NCBI GenBank assembly: GCA_003166055.1 | Contig: PMWR01000516.1 | Location: forward strand, 1 to 25,193 | Direction: 5' to 3' | DNA: 25,193 bases | Source: Acidobacteriaceae bacterium | GTDB taxonomy: Bacteria; Acidobacteriota; Terriglobia; Terriglobales; Acidobacteriaceae | Shown here: one piece after another, positions 1-7,667 of the stretch | How positions within the stretch are numbered: the stretch's first letter is position 1 | Layout: each line of letters opens with the position of its first letter | Notes under the pieces: model-generated | The model's input: the letters and a program-made list of their open reading frames with translations, nothing else | Database searches by the model: none | What the model was told of the DNA's origin: nothing | Made by a program: the position numbers and the translations under genes

Positions 1-1113
1 ACTTTCGCCGGTGTGTTGGTAGTCCTTCCACTCTCGGGACAGTTGAAGACGCCTAAGCAAGACCCCGCCGGCGACACAGCAACAGTCGTGCTTCCTATTG
101 CTACCGACTTGTCTCCAAAGCTGAAGCGGAAAGATGTCGCCCGTGCGATTCAAAAAGTTGGGGATTGGCAGTTGGAAAGAGCTCATGCGCACTTCAATCA
201 GGATTGGACTTATGCAGCACTTTATGCAGGGTTCATGGCTGTGCCGGAGGGTGCGGGCGGAAAAAAATATCAGGATGCGATGCTGGAGATGGGCAAGAAA
301 TTCAATTGGCAACTTGGCCCGCGAATTGAACATGCCGACGATGCGGCTCTCGGCCAGACTTATCTGGATTTGTATTTCCTTTATCACGATCCAGCCATGA
401 TTACGCCGACGAGGGAGCGAATGGATGCGGTGATGCGCCTGCCGGACGATGCGGAGAAGCCACTGTGGTGGTGGTGCGACGCGCTGTTCATGGCGCCGCC
501 AGTGCTGGTGAAACTGGCGAAAGCAACCGGAGATCGCAAGTACCTCGACTTCATGGACCGCGAATGGTGGATTACATCGAATCTGCTCTACAGCCAGAAG
601 GATCGCCTTTACTATCGCGATAAGTCGTTCTTCGGGGCTCATGAAGCAAATGGGAGCAGGGTTTTCTGGTCACGCGGGAATGGTTGGGTGTTTGCTGGAC
701 TGGCGCGCGTGTTGGCGGAGATGCCGACGGACTATCCGTCGCGACCACGCTATGTGGCCCAGTTTCGAGAGATGGCTGCAGAAGTCGCCTTGCTGCAAGG
801 AACGGACGGATTGTGGAGAGCGGGTCTGCTGGATGAAGCGAACTATAAGCTGCCGGAGAACTCTGGATCAGCGTTCTTTACCTATGGGTTCGCTTATGGG
901 ATCAACTCAGGAATTCTTGACCGAAAGCGGTACAAGCCCATCGTGGAAAAAGCATTGCGGGGACTGCTTGCCCACGTGTATGAGGATGGCCGCCTGGGCT
1001 CGATGCAACCCATAGGCGCGGCGCCTGGCGCGTTCACTGAGACCTCAAGTTATGTTTACGGAACAGGCGCGTTTATGCTGGCGGGATCGGAAGTCTATCG
1101 TCTTGCTCATTGA
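1..1113 (+). CDS. GH105 unsaturated glucuronyl/rhamnogalacturonyl hydrolase, 5' end cut by window
   Basis: Glycoside hydrolase family 88/105, YteR-like. These enzymes remove the terminal 4,5-unsaturated uronic acid left by polysaccharide lyases on pectin-type oligosaccharides, by hydrating the enol ether. Counting from a GTG at 13, hallmarks are HADD at 107-110, WWWCDALFMAPP at 152-163 (catalytic Asp156 by analogy with YteR) and FWSRGNGWV at 218-226. The C-terminus, with GTGAFMLAGSEVYRLA, matches the usual family end, so the 3' end looks complete. The frame stays open to base 1, and the first residues (VLVVLPLSG) look like the tail of a signal peptide, so the true start probably lies left of the window and the protein is probably exported. 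It has no link to polyketide synthesis and marks flanking chromosome. The family call is firm; the exact substrate is not known. Confidence 0.88.
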   Translation, partial: TFAGVLVVLPLSGQLKTPKQDPAGDTATVVLPIATDLSPKLKRKDVARAIQKVGDWQLERAHAHFNQDWTYAALYAGFMAVPEGAGGKKYQDAMLEMGKKFNWQLGPRIEHADDAALGQTYLDLYFLYHDPAMITPTRERMDAVMRLPDDAEKPLWWWCDALFMAPPVLVKLAKATGDRKYLDFMDREWWITSNLLYSQKDRLYYRDKSFFGAHEANGSRVFWSRGNGWVFAGLARVLAEMPTDYPSRPRYVAQFREMAAEVALLQGTDGLWRAGLLDEANYKLPENSGSAFFTYGFAYGINSGILDRKRYKPIVEKALRGLLAHVYEDGRLGSMQPIGAAPGAFTETSSYVYGTGAFMLAGSEVYRLAH

Positions 1114-1120
1114 ATCGCGT

Positions 1121-1372
1121 GTCTGGCCAACGGAGGGGGGCGAGGCCGATGATGCCGTCGATGCCGAAGCGGAAATCCGTGCCGGGAACGCGGAATACCT
1201 CGTCGAACAGGATTTCGAGCTGGCGGAGGGCTTCGTCGCGGAGCAGTCAGGCGCCGCGGTTCCAGCGGTTGTGACCGGGCGGCAGAATCTCGGGCTGGTG
1301 CGCGGCCTGGAACGGGCCGGCGGGGAAATTCTGCATCGGGATGGTGGACCCAGATAGAGTGGATTCGTTCAT
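1121..1372 (-). pseudogene. Broken DUF4112 gene remnant
   Basis: Read on the minus strand from an ATG at 1372-1370, the frame gives 41 codons including PEILPPGHNRWNRGA. It then meets an in-frame TGA at 1249-1247. The same frame continues as LLRDEALRQLEIL and then FRVPGTDFRFGIDGIIGLAP, which is the opening signature of DUF4112 proteins (small membrane proteins of unknown function). Homology stops abruptly after GLAP, near 1125, where the family normally continues with a Gly-Asp motif and membrane helices. No continuation was found in the other minus-strand frames. The piece is therefore interrupted once and truncated at its 3' end beside the GH105 gene. It fills the otherwise empty 295 bp between the GH105 stop and the first cluster gene. 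The family match was made by eye. A sequencing error could explain the TGA but not the truncation. Confidence 0.6.
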
Positions 1373-1408
1373 TACGATTTTTAAACAGAAGCGGCTATCG
1401 CCTGGAAT

Positions 1409-1951
1409 TTAGCTGGAGATGTCGGAAAGAGTGGCGGGGAAAAACTCGGTGATGAGTATCAGGGGATGGCAGTTGGAGATCATCCGGTAACGCCGCATCA
1501 CGATGTTTGCGCCGCGGTGGTCTGGGAAAAAGGCAGCGAGGGGACCGCTGCCGGGAATGCAGGAGGCTTCCAACAGCTCTTTGCGGCCTTCCAGCTTGTG
1601 ATCGGACCAGAGTCGTCCTACGGGGGTGTCGGATTCGGTGAGCGCCTGGGATACGGCTGGGGGAAATCGATCGAGGGCCAGGAAGGATTCGGCATAGACG
1701 TAGTTGTGGCCGGTTCGGCTGCCGTAGAGAAGGATGCGGCGCTCCATGACGCGAGCGCCTGCGTCGAGGTTGAGAGGGTCCATTCGGGCGGCGAGCGGGA
1801 GGGTTTCTATGTGGAGGCGCTTGAGGCGGATGGGTTCGAGCATGGCGGCTTCCACGACGTCGGTCAATGTGCCGTCGCTGGCCAGGAGGATGCGCGACAG
1901 GGGGCTGAGCGAGTTCTGCTGCAATGCGTCAATCCGCTGTAGGAAGCTCAT
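1409..1951 (-). CDS. Chorismate pyruvate-lyase-like protein (DUF98/UbiC-like), probable 4-hydroxybenzoate supply
   Basis: 180 residues, resembling the DUF98/chorismate lyase family (PF01947) that includes mycobacterial Rv2949c. That enzyme converts chorismate to 4-hydroxybenzoate plus pyruvate to prime phenolic glycolipid synthesis. Visible signatures: LSRILLASDGTLT at 18-30, ERRILL around 70-75 (Arg of the substrate pocket by analogy with UbiC), YAESFLALDRFP at 86-97, and PVGRLW...LEGRKELLE at 110-128 with the conserved Gly-Arg and acidic residues. Length fits the family. The ATG at 1951 lies 24 bp after the stop of the malonyl transferase gene on the same strand, so the two are probably co-transcribed. 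Beside a PKS, the natural reading is supply of an aromatic starter unit. Alternatives are a 4-hydroxybenzoate source for a tailoring ester, or a ubiquinone-type housekeeping copy, which is less likely here. Confidence 0.75.
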   Translation of the reverse strand: MSFLQRIDALQQNSLSPLSRILLASDGTLTDVVEAAMLEPIRLKRLHIETLPLAARMDPLNLDAGARVMERRILLYGSRTGHNYVYAESFLALDRFPPAVSQALTESDTPVGRLWSDHKLEGRKELLEASCIPGSGPLAAFFPDHRGANIVMRRYRMISNCHPLILITEFFPATLSDISS

Positions 1952-1975
1952 TCGACTTACCCGCGATTTCTGGAG

Positions 1976-3109
1976 TTACGCCGAGACGCGCTGGCGGCGT
2001 TTGGACATCATGCCGGTGAGGACATTTCCGGGGCCGATTTCGCGGAAGGTGTCGATGCCGCGATCGGCGAGGTAACGGATGGAGTCCGACCATCGAACCT
2101 GGCTGATGAGCTGGTCTACGAGGAGCGATGGGATGCGCGGCTGCTCGTATGGCAGGGCCTCCACGTTGGAGATGACTGGCGTGGCGAGAGGGTGAAATTC
2201 AAAGCCCGCGAGGAAGAGCGCAAAGGGCGCCTGAAAATCTTTCATGTAACGGGAGTGGAATGCGCCGCTGGTTGCCAGCGGGAGATACATTCGCGCGCCG
2301 GAAGCCTCGAAATCGGCGCGGGCGCGATCGATCTCGTCTTTGGGACCGGCGATGACGGTCTGGGTGTCGGAGTTCAGATTGGCGAGGTCGATGCGGTCGA
2401 GATGACAATCTTCGAGGATCTTGCGGACCTGATCGCCGCTGAGGCCGATGATGGCCGCCATGCCTCCGCCTGAGGCTTCGGCCATGAGCGCGCCGCGCTT
2501 TTGAACGAGGCGCAATCCAGTTTCAAAATCGAATGCGCCGGCGGCGAATAATGCGTTGTATTCGCCGAGGCTGTGGCCGATGAGGAAGGCTGGACGCGGT
2601 GTTTCGTCGAGTTCGACAGCGGCAAGCCATGACAGCGCGTTGACGGTATAGAGCGCGGGCTGCGTGTATTGAGTGAGGCCGAGGCGATTGTCCTGGTCGA
2701 GCAGGCAGAGGTCCTTGATGGAATAGCCGAGCACCTGGTCGGCGGCGCGAACGTGATCGGGGAAGGCTTCAAAAAGAGCCTCGCCCATGCCTTTCTTCTG
2801 CGATCCCTGGCCGGGGAACATGAAGCATAGATTAGACTGGACGGGCGGCGCGGGCCGAGCAGGCGCGGCAGGGCTGAATGGCGTCACCGCGTCTAGGTCG
2901 AAGTAGCCGTTGTGGCCTTCGAGGTAGATGACGGGTTTCTTTTCGAAGAGGATCGTGGCGGAGGTTCGGGTCCGCCTGGTTTCTGTGTATCCCTGGACGG
3001 AGACTTCAGTGTTGACGGGATGCAGCAGGTTCCACTGATCGACCTGTTGTTGCAGCTTTGTTCTATCGATCGGATCAAACTTCACGGTATCCCCCGACTG
3101 GCTTGCCAT
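1976..3109 (-). CDS. Discrete malonyl-CoA:ACP transacylase (PksC-like trans-AT) with N-terminal extension
   Basis: Loads malonyl units onto ACPs of the AT-less PKS. From the ATG at 3109 (377 residues), the AT core starts near residue 93 with FMFPGQGSQKKGMGE. It carries the nucleophile in GHSLGEYNALFAAGAFDFET (Ser180), the malonate-binding Arg205 in QKRGALM, His285 in SGAFHSRYM, and the C-terminal GPGNVLTG motif. This core closely resembles Bacillus PksC/BaeC. The first ~90 residues are not part of the usual AT fold and include a conserved-looking stretch, LFEKKPVIYLEGHNGYFDLD; I do not recognise this domain. In-frame starts at 3157 (ATG) and 3166 (TTG) would lengthen the protein into the divergent PPTase gene. 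None of the three has a clear Shine-Dalgarno, so the start is uncertain. It lies upstream of the chorismate-lyase gene in the same operon. Confidence 0.92.
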   Translation of the reverse strand: MASQSGDTVKFDPIDRTKLQQQVDQWNLLHPVNTEVSVQGYTETRRTRTSATILFEKKPVIYLEGHNGYFDLDAVTPFSPAAPARPAPPVQSNLCFMFPGQGSQKKGMGEALFEAFPDHVRAADQVLGYSIKDLCLLDQDNRLGLTQYTQPALYTVNALSWLAAVELDETPRPAFLIGHSLGEYNALFAAGAFDFETGLRLVQKRGALMAEASGGGMAAIIGLSGDQVRKILEDCHLDRIDLANLNSDTQTVIAGPKDEIDRARADFEASGARMYLPLATSGAFHSRYMKDFQAPFALFLAGFEFHPLATPVISNVEALPYEQPRIPSLLVDQLISQVRWSDSIRYLADRGIDTFREIGPGNVLTGMMSKRRQRVSA

Positions 3110-3866
3110 GATGTCAACGATAATCGCCGGCGATTCGCATGTAAGGGTGCTTTCCATCGCCCGCAAGGAGGCGCACTTCCGAGCGGCGCTGGCATGGGCT
3201 ACTGCGTCCGAATACGGCGCGCTGGCCGATTCGCTGGAGCTGTTTCTGCACCCGGTTGAGCAATTATACTTCCGGTCGCTTCCGGCAGATCGACGAAAGA
3301 GGAGTTATCTGTTGGGAAGATACGCGGCAAAGCAGGCGTTGCGCGGGTTGAGCCCGGGATTGGAGCCCGCGAAGGTCGAGATTGCCTCCGGGGTCTTTCA
3401 GTATCCCGTGGTGAGGCCGGGGATGGCGGAGCCGGCAGGAGTGAGCATCAGCCACTCAGAGCGCGTGGCGTGCGCGATTGGCTACTCCGAAACGCATCCG
3501 CTTGCGATTGACGTGGAGGATCTGGTTCCGGATCGGAGCGAGGTGATGAAGACGCAGATTTTGCCGCGCGAACTGGAGGCGGCCGGCGCGGCGTGGCCGG
3601 GTTTGCGGGAGCAGCACTGCACGATGCTCTGGACGGCGAAGGAAGCGCTGTCGAAGATGCTGCGTTGCGGCATGACGTGTCCGTATGAGCTATTGGCGGT
3701 GAAAGAACTGTATGCCGGAGGGGGCATATTTGGTGGGCAGTTTGAGAACTTCGGACAATACCGATTCCAGGTGTGGGTTGGCGGCGCGAGCGCAATGAGT
3801 ATTGTGCTTCCACGGAACTCGACGCTGGAGACGGATCTGGGGCCGGTGGTGGCGACGTGGCTGTGA
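3108..3866 (+). CDS. Sfp-type 4'-phosphopantetheinyl transferase
   Basis: Transfers phosphopantetheine from CoA to the serine of carrier proteins, converting the PKS ACPs here to their holo form. The 252-residue protein is within the normal Sfp size range. It shows RRKRSYLLGRYAAKQAL near 62-78, GVSISHSERVACAIG at 111-125, the Mg-binding AIDVED with Asp135 and Glu137, and WTAKEALSKML at 175-185 (the WxxKEA signature). The ATG at 3108, or the second ATG at 3111, overlaps the divergent malonyl-transferase start. No good Shine-Dalgarno precedes either; an AGGAGG at 3166-3171 lies inside the gene and has no suitably placed in-frame start. It leads a plus-strand set with the acyl hydrolase and the WS/DGAT gene, 60 bp before the former. 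Family call firm, start moderately sure. Confidence 0.93.
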   Translation: MMSTIIAGDSHVRVLSIARKEAHFRAALAWATASEYGALADSLELFLHPVEQLYFRSLPADRRKRSYLLGRYAAKQALRGLSPGLEPAKVEIASGVFQYPVVRPGMAEPAGVSISHSERVACAIGYSETHPLAIDVEDLVPDRSEVMKTQILPRELEAAGAAWPGLREQHCTMLWTAKEALSKMLRCGMTCPYELLAVKELYAGGGIFGGQFENFGQYRFQVWVGGASAMSIVLPRNSTLETDLGPVVATWL

Positions 3867-3926
3867 TTCAGGTGGGGGATTACCGGTCTCGGATTTTGGG
3901 GGCGGCAGTGTAGATTGGAATCCAAT

Positions 3927-4898
3927 ATGAACGGGCAGCAGGTTTGGATGTTCTCGGGGCAGGGGTCGCAGTATTACCAGATGGGACTGGACCTGTACGA
4001 GGCCGATGAGGTCTTTCGCGCGACGATGGATTGGTGCAGCGAGCAGGTGAGTGAAGTGTTGGATGAGCCGCTGACCTCTCTGCTGTTTCGCGCGCGGCCG
4101 GATAAGTTTGCACCGTTCGATCGAACGCTGCATACGCACCTGGCGCTGTTCAGCGTTCAGTTGAGCATGGCGCGCACACTGCTCGGGCGCGGGCACCGGC
4201 CTGACGCGATTGTCGGATATAGTCTCGGGGAATGGGTTGGGCATGTGGTGGCGGGGCGCGTGCCGGCGGAGGCCGTGCTCGATTTGCTGGCACGGCAGGG
4301 ACGGCAGGCGGAAGCGGTTTGTGAGCGCGGTGGAATGCTGGCGGTGTTTGCGCCATGGGAGATTGTGGATTTGCGTCCGGACTGGTTTGGCGAGACGTGG
4401 GTGGCGGCGCGGAATTTCGATGGGCATTTTGTGGTCAGCGGGTTGAGGGAATCGATTGAGGCGGTGGAGCGGAGATTGAAGGAACAGAACATTACGTCGC
4501 AGATTCTGCCGGTCTCACATGCTTTTCATACGCCGATGATGGATGCGCTGCGCGAGGACTGCCTTGCGGGATTGAAAGCGCTTGCGTTTCGGCCGGCATC
4601 GACGCGGCTGTGGTCCGCGCGGGGCGAAGAAGTGACTCATGCCGAGCCTGTGAATACGCTTTGGAGCGCGGTGCGGGAGGCGGTTGAGTTAGGCGAGGCG
4701 GTCGCGGCGATTGAGGCGGAGGGCAAGCCGGTCTATGTGGATTGCGGGCCGTCTGGAACCCTGGCGAACTTTGTGAAGTACAACCTGCCCCGCGGGCAGC
4801 AGAGCCGATGCGTGGCTCTGATGACGCAGTTTGGCAAAAACATTGCGAGAGTTGACAGCTTCGGGGCTGCGTGTGCGGCCGCGGGAGGGATGGCATGA
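3927..4898 (+). CDS. AT-like acyl hydrolase (PedC/PksD-like proofreading enzyme)
   Basis: Acyltransferase fold, 323 residues from the ATG at 3927; a TTG at 3915 would add four. It has FSGQGSQYYQMG at the N-terminus, nucleophile Ser99 in GYSLGE, and His201 in SHAFHT. The arginine that binds the malonyl carboxylate (KRG in the companion AT at 1976-3109) is replaced by Gln124 in ARQGRQ. Arg-to-Gln at this site together with the FSGQGSQYYQMG opening is, to my knowledge, typical of the acyl hydrolase clade of trans-AT systems (PedC, PksD). Those enzymes strip stalled acyl chains from ACPs instead of loading malonate. Its stop overlaps the start of the next gene by ATGA, so the two are translationally coupled. 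The alternative is a second extender transferase with non-malonyl specificity. AT-superfamily membership is certain; the hydrolase role is likely. Confidence 0.82.
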   Translation: MNGQQVWMFSGQGSQYYQMGLDLYEADEVFRATMDWCSEQVSEVLDEPLTSLLFRARPDKFAPFDRTLHTHLALFSVQLSMARTLLGRGHRPDAIVGYSLGEWVGHVVAGRVPAEAVLDLLARQGRQAEAVCERGGMLAVFAPWEIVDLRPDWFGETWVAARNFDGHFVVSGLRESIEAVERRLKEQNITSQILPVSHAFHTPMMDALREDCLAGLKALAFRPASTRLWSARGEEVTHAEPVNTLWSAVREAVELGEAVAAIEAEGKPVYVDCGPSGTLANFVKYNLPRGQQSRCVALMTQFGKNIARVDSFGAACAAAGGMA

Positions 4899-6307
4899 TC
4901 GAATACCCGGAGTCGGCGAAAGATGCGCGGGAACTGGAGGCGATGCGCGGGGCGGAGTTGATCTACTTCGTGATTCCGGAGGCCGTGCTGTGGTCGACGG
5001 TGAACATCATGGCGATTCTGGATGGGCCGATTGACCTGGATGCGCTGAAGCATCGCGTGAAGCACACATTTTTGCGGTTTCACCGGCTGCGGCAAAGGCC
5101 AGTGCGGAAGAAGAAGGAATTCTTCTGGGAGACGGTGGAAGCGGTCGATGTAGAGGAGCATGTGCGAACGCTGGGCGAGGCGATGACGCAGGCGGAGATG
5201 AACGAGCTGCTGAGCAAGTCGATGAGCACGCCGCTCGATATATCGCGCCCGCTGTGGGAGCTTGTTTACGTGCCGCGGTACGAGGATGGAGCGGCGGTGA
5301 TCCTGCGGATTCACCATGCATACGGGGACGGGCGCGCATTGCAGGCGATTGCGACGAGCATTCTGGAGTCTTCGCGGGAAGCGTCGCTGGAGAGGCTTGA
5401 GGCTTTGGGCGCGACGGTTGAGTATAAGGCGGTGGCGGATGCGATCCGGCCGCCGGGTGTGCGGCGGTCGAAACATCCTGACGAAGCGGCGGGGTCTGCG
5501 GCGCGGCTCCTGCGCGGGCTACGGTCGTTTATCCGCGGCGTGAAAAAGATGGCGGCTTCGTTCAAGAAGGATCACGATACAGGGTTTGACGATGCGCCGA
5601 GCGCTGCGCGGGTGGCGGCGTTCAGCAGGCCGCTCTCACGCGCGCGGCTGAGAAAGGCGAGCGCGCAGATCGACTGCACGCTGAACGATTTTGTGCTGTC
5701 CGGAGTTGCCGGGGCGGTTCGCAAGCATCTGGAGGAAAGCGGCAGAGATCCCGCACTGACGCGGCTGACGGTGGTGATTCCGGTGGACCTGCACTCGCCG
5801 CGGAGCCTCAAGGAGATGAAGCAGAAGGGCGTTCTCACGAACCACCTTGGGACTGTTTCCATGCAGCTTCCGGTTGCGGTGGCGGATGCGGCGGAGCGGG
5901 CGCGGTTGGTGGGGCGGGCGATGACGGAGAGCCTCGAAAGCCAGGAGCCGCTGATGCAGTACAAGTCGCTTTCGTCGTTTCACAAGATGCCGCAGGGACT
6001 GCTGGTGGGGATGTTCCATTCGCAGGCGCATAAGATGAGCGGAATTGTCTCGAATATCGCGGGTCCGAAGCAGCCGTATTTTATGGCGGGGCAGCGGATG
6101 CGTTCCTGGATATTCTGGGTGAGCGCGCCGCAGCTTGCCGGGGCGCATCTCGGGGTGAGCGTAAGCCACTATATGGACGAGATTCGAATCGGACTGACGC
6201 TGCCGACGAATACCGGCTACGATGTGCGGCAACTGGCGGAGGATATGGCCGCCGCAACGGAGAAGCTGATGGAGAGTTCGCTGGCGACGGCGGGAATTAG
6301 CGGCTGA
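4895..6307 (+). CDS. WS/DGAT-family acyltransferase
   Basis: A wax ester synthase/diacylglycerol acyltransferase-like protein of 470 residues. These enzymes join an acyl thioester to an alcohol. The catalytic HHAYGDG (HHxxxDG, general base His141) is at 140-146. TLNDFVLSGVAGAVRKH and SNIAGPKQPYF match the ND and SN(V/I)xGP motifs of the C-terminal half. The start is set by an ATG at 4895 with GGGAGGGA four bases upstream, overlapping the previous stop as ATGA. A longer GTG frame at 4871 is unnecessary. Its last 11 bp overlap convergently with the end of the trans-enoylreductase gene. In this cluster it could esterify a hydroxyl of the polyketide or its sugar with a fatty acyl chain, or help release the product as an ester, by analogy with mycobacterial Pap proteins. 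The substrate is unknown. Confidence 0.85.
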   Translation: MIEYPESAKDARELEAMRGAELIYFVIPEAVLWSTVNIMAILDGPIDLDALKHRVKHTFLRFHRLRQRPVRKKKEFFWETVEAVDVEEHVRTLGEAMTQAEMNELLSKSMSTPLDISRPLWELVYVPRYEDGAAVILRIHHAYGDGRALQAIATSILESSREASLERLEALGATVEYKAVADAIRPPGVRRSKHPDEAAGSAARLLRGLRSFIRGVKKMAASFKKDHDTGFDDAPSAARVAAFSRPLSRARLRKASAQIDCTLNDFVLSGVAGAVRKHLEESGRDPALTRLTVVIPVDLHSPRSLKEMKQKGVLTNHLGTVSMQLPVAVADAAERARLVGRAMTESLESQEPLMQYKSLSSFHKMPQGLLVGMFHSQAHKMSGIVSNIAGPKQPYFMAGQRMRSWIFWVSAPQLAGAHLGVSVSHYMDEIRIGLTLPTNTGYDVRQLAEDMAAATEKLMESSLATAGISG

Positions 6308-7667
6308 TCTGCGTGCTCCATGCGGCGAAGCGGCTATCGAGGATCGATGCAGCGCCGGTCATCAGGCGCTCGGCTATGTCGTCGGAGTGGCGGTTGCGCC
6401 AGTCTTCGAGATGCGTACCTTTGACCCACTGATTGAATGCGCCGAGTGCGGGTCCGCAGTGGATCTGGAAATCGACACGCTGATCCTCGATGCCTTTGAG
6501 CGAGAGTCGAGCGGTGTGGACGAAATACCAGCGAAAGATCAGCGCGAGCTTGTGCTTTGGGTTCTTTTCAGCCTTTTCTATCTCGGAAGGAGCGACCCGC
6601 AGGTAATATTCGCGGGTTTCGGCGTAGACTTCGGCGGCGCTTTTGCGGAAGTACTTGGTTTCGATCTGGCGGCGGGTGGGCTCGTCGATCTCTTCCCATG
6701 AGTTGTGCCGGCGGTAGAGTTCGTAGAGCTTGTTGGCGCGGGCCGGAAAGAAAAGGCCGCGTTTGAGAACCTGGCACTTTGCGCCGATTTCGAACATATC
6801 GCCGGCGGGGACAATGGCGGTGTCCTGGACTTCGGCCTGTTGGAGCATGTCTTTGGCCGCGTCGCTGATGCCGGCCTCGACGGTGCATTGGTTGATGGAG
6901 CCAGTGAGGACGAACTCCGCGCCGAGGATGAAGGCGGCCGCTACGGCGTGAGGAGTGCCGAGACCACCGGCTGCTCCGATGCGGACGGGCGCTACGCATT
7001 GCTCTTCGGCGACGATGCGGTCGCGGAGGAGGAGCATGGCGGGCATGAGGGCGTAGGCGACGCCCTGGTCGGTGTGGCCGCCGGAATCGGCCTCGACGCA
7101 GATGTCGTCGGCCATGCGGATGCGCTCGGCAAGGTGAGCCTGGGCCTCGGATATATGGCCGGATGCGATGAGGCGTTTGAGGATGCGTTCCGGCGCGGGG
7201 CGGAGAAATTGCTCGGCGACCTCGGGGCGCGAAACCTTGGCGAGGACCATATTGGGGACATGGGTGGAGCCGTCGGGCCGAAGGGTGACTCCCGCGAGGC
7301 GGTAGCGGACAAGGCTCGGGGTAATCTGCATGAAGGCGGCTGCTTCAATGCGGCGAATTTGGTGGCTGAGGAGAATATCGACGGTGCGCTCCTCGGCTTC
7401 GGGGTGCATCAGATTGCAGAGCAGATTGACTCCATAGGATGCGCCGGATGGGATGTTTTCGCGGAGCCACGCGAGGTCGGCGGTGAGGCGATCCCACTTC
7501 ATGCCGCCGGCGCCGAGGTAGCCGAGAAGACCGGCGCGCGCCATGCGCCGAACCAGCTCGCGGGAGGCGATGCCCTTGTACATGGAGCCGGCGATGTAGG
7601 CGTAGCGGACGCCGTGCGCGGCGCGAAACTCGGGGCTGCCCAGGTCTTCGGGTCGGATTCCGGTCAC
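6297..7667 (-). CDS. PfaD-family trans-acting enoylreductase
   Basis: FMN-dependent enoyl-ACP reductase of the PfaD/PksE-ER family, 456 residues. It reduces alpha,beta-double bonds on modules that lack their own ER; none of the visible PKS domains is an ER. Motifs: YAYIAGSMYKGIASRELVRR near 23-41, EADSGGHTD at 192-200, GAAGGLGTPHAVAAAFILGA at 231-250 (phosphate/FMN binding) and FVLTGSINQCTVEAG at 252-266. The C-terminal third, with the RWYF and GAFNQWV segments, is the usual family helical part. The start is a GTG at 7667 with AAAGGA about eight bases upstream. It overlaps the glycosyltransferase stop as GTGA, so translation is coupled. The frame is open far upstream, but that part only shadows the glycosyltransferase. 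In many trans-AT clusters this domain is fused to an AT; here it stands alone and is the last gene of its operon. Confidence 0.93.
   Translation of the reverse strand: MTGIRPEDLGSPEFRAAHGVRYAYIAGSMYKGIASRELVRRMARAGLLGYLGAGGMKWDRLTADLAWLRENIPSGASYGVNLLCNLMHPEAEERTVDILLSHQIRRIEAAAFMQITPSLVRYRLAGVTLRPDGSTHVPNMVLAKVSRPEVAEQFLRPAPERILKRLIASGHISEAQAHLAERIRMADDICVEADSGGHTDQGVAYALMPAMLLLRDRIVAEEQCVAPVRIGAAGGLGTPHAVAAAFILGAEFVLTGSINQCTVEAGISDAAKDMLQQAEVQDTAIVPAGDMFEIGAKCQVLKRGLFFPARANKLYELYRRHNSWEEIDEPTRRQIETKYFRKSAAEVYAETREYYLRVAPSEIEKAEKNPKHKLALIFRWYFVHTARLSLKGIEDQRVDFQIHCGPALGAFNQWVKGTHLEDWRNRHSDDIAERLMTGAASILDSRFAAWSTQISR

Noticed and set aside
1052..1357. Plus-strand 101-codon frame after GH105
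   Set aside because: It overlaps the GH105 end in another frame and is antisense to the DUF4112 remnant, which explains the sequence better.
3166..3171. AGGAGG as a ribosome binding site
   Set aside because: It lies inside the PPTase reading frame with no in-frame start at the right distance, so it is probably chance.
4895..6307. NRPS condensation domain, because of the HHxxxDG motif
   Set aside because: The C-terminal LNDFVLSG and SNIAGP motifs and the 470-residue length fit WS/DGAT proteins, and no adenylation domain or PCP is nearby.
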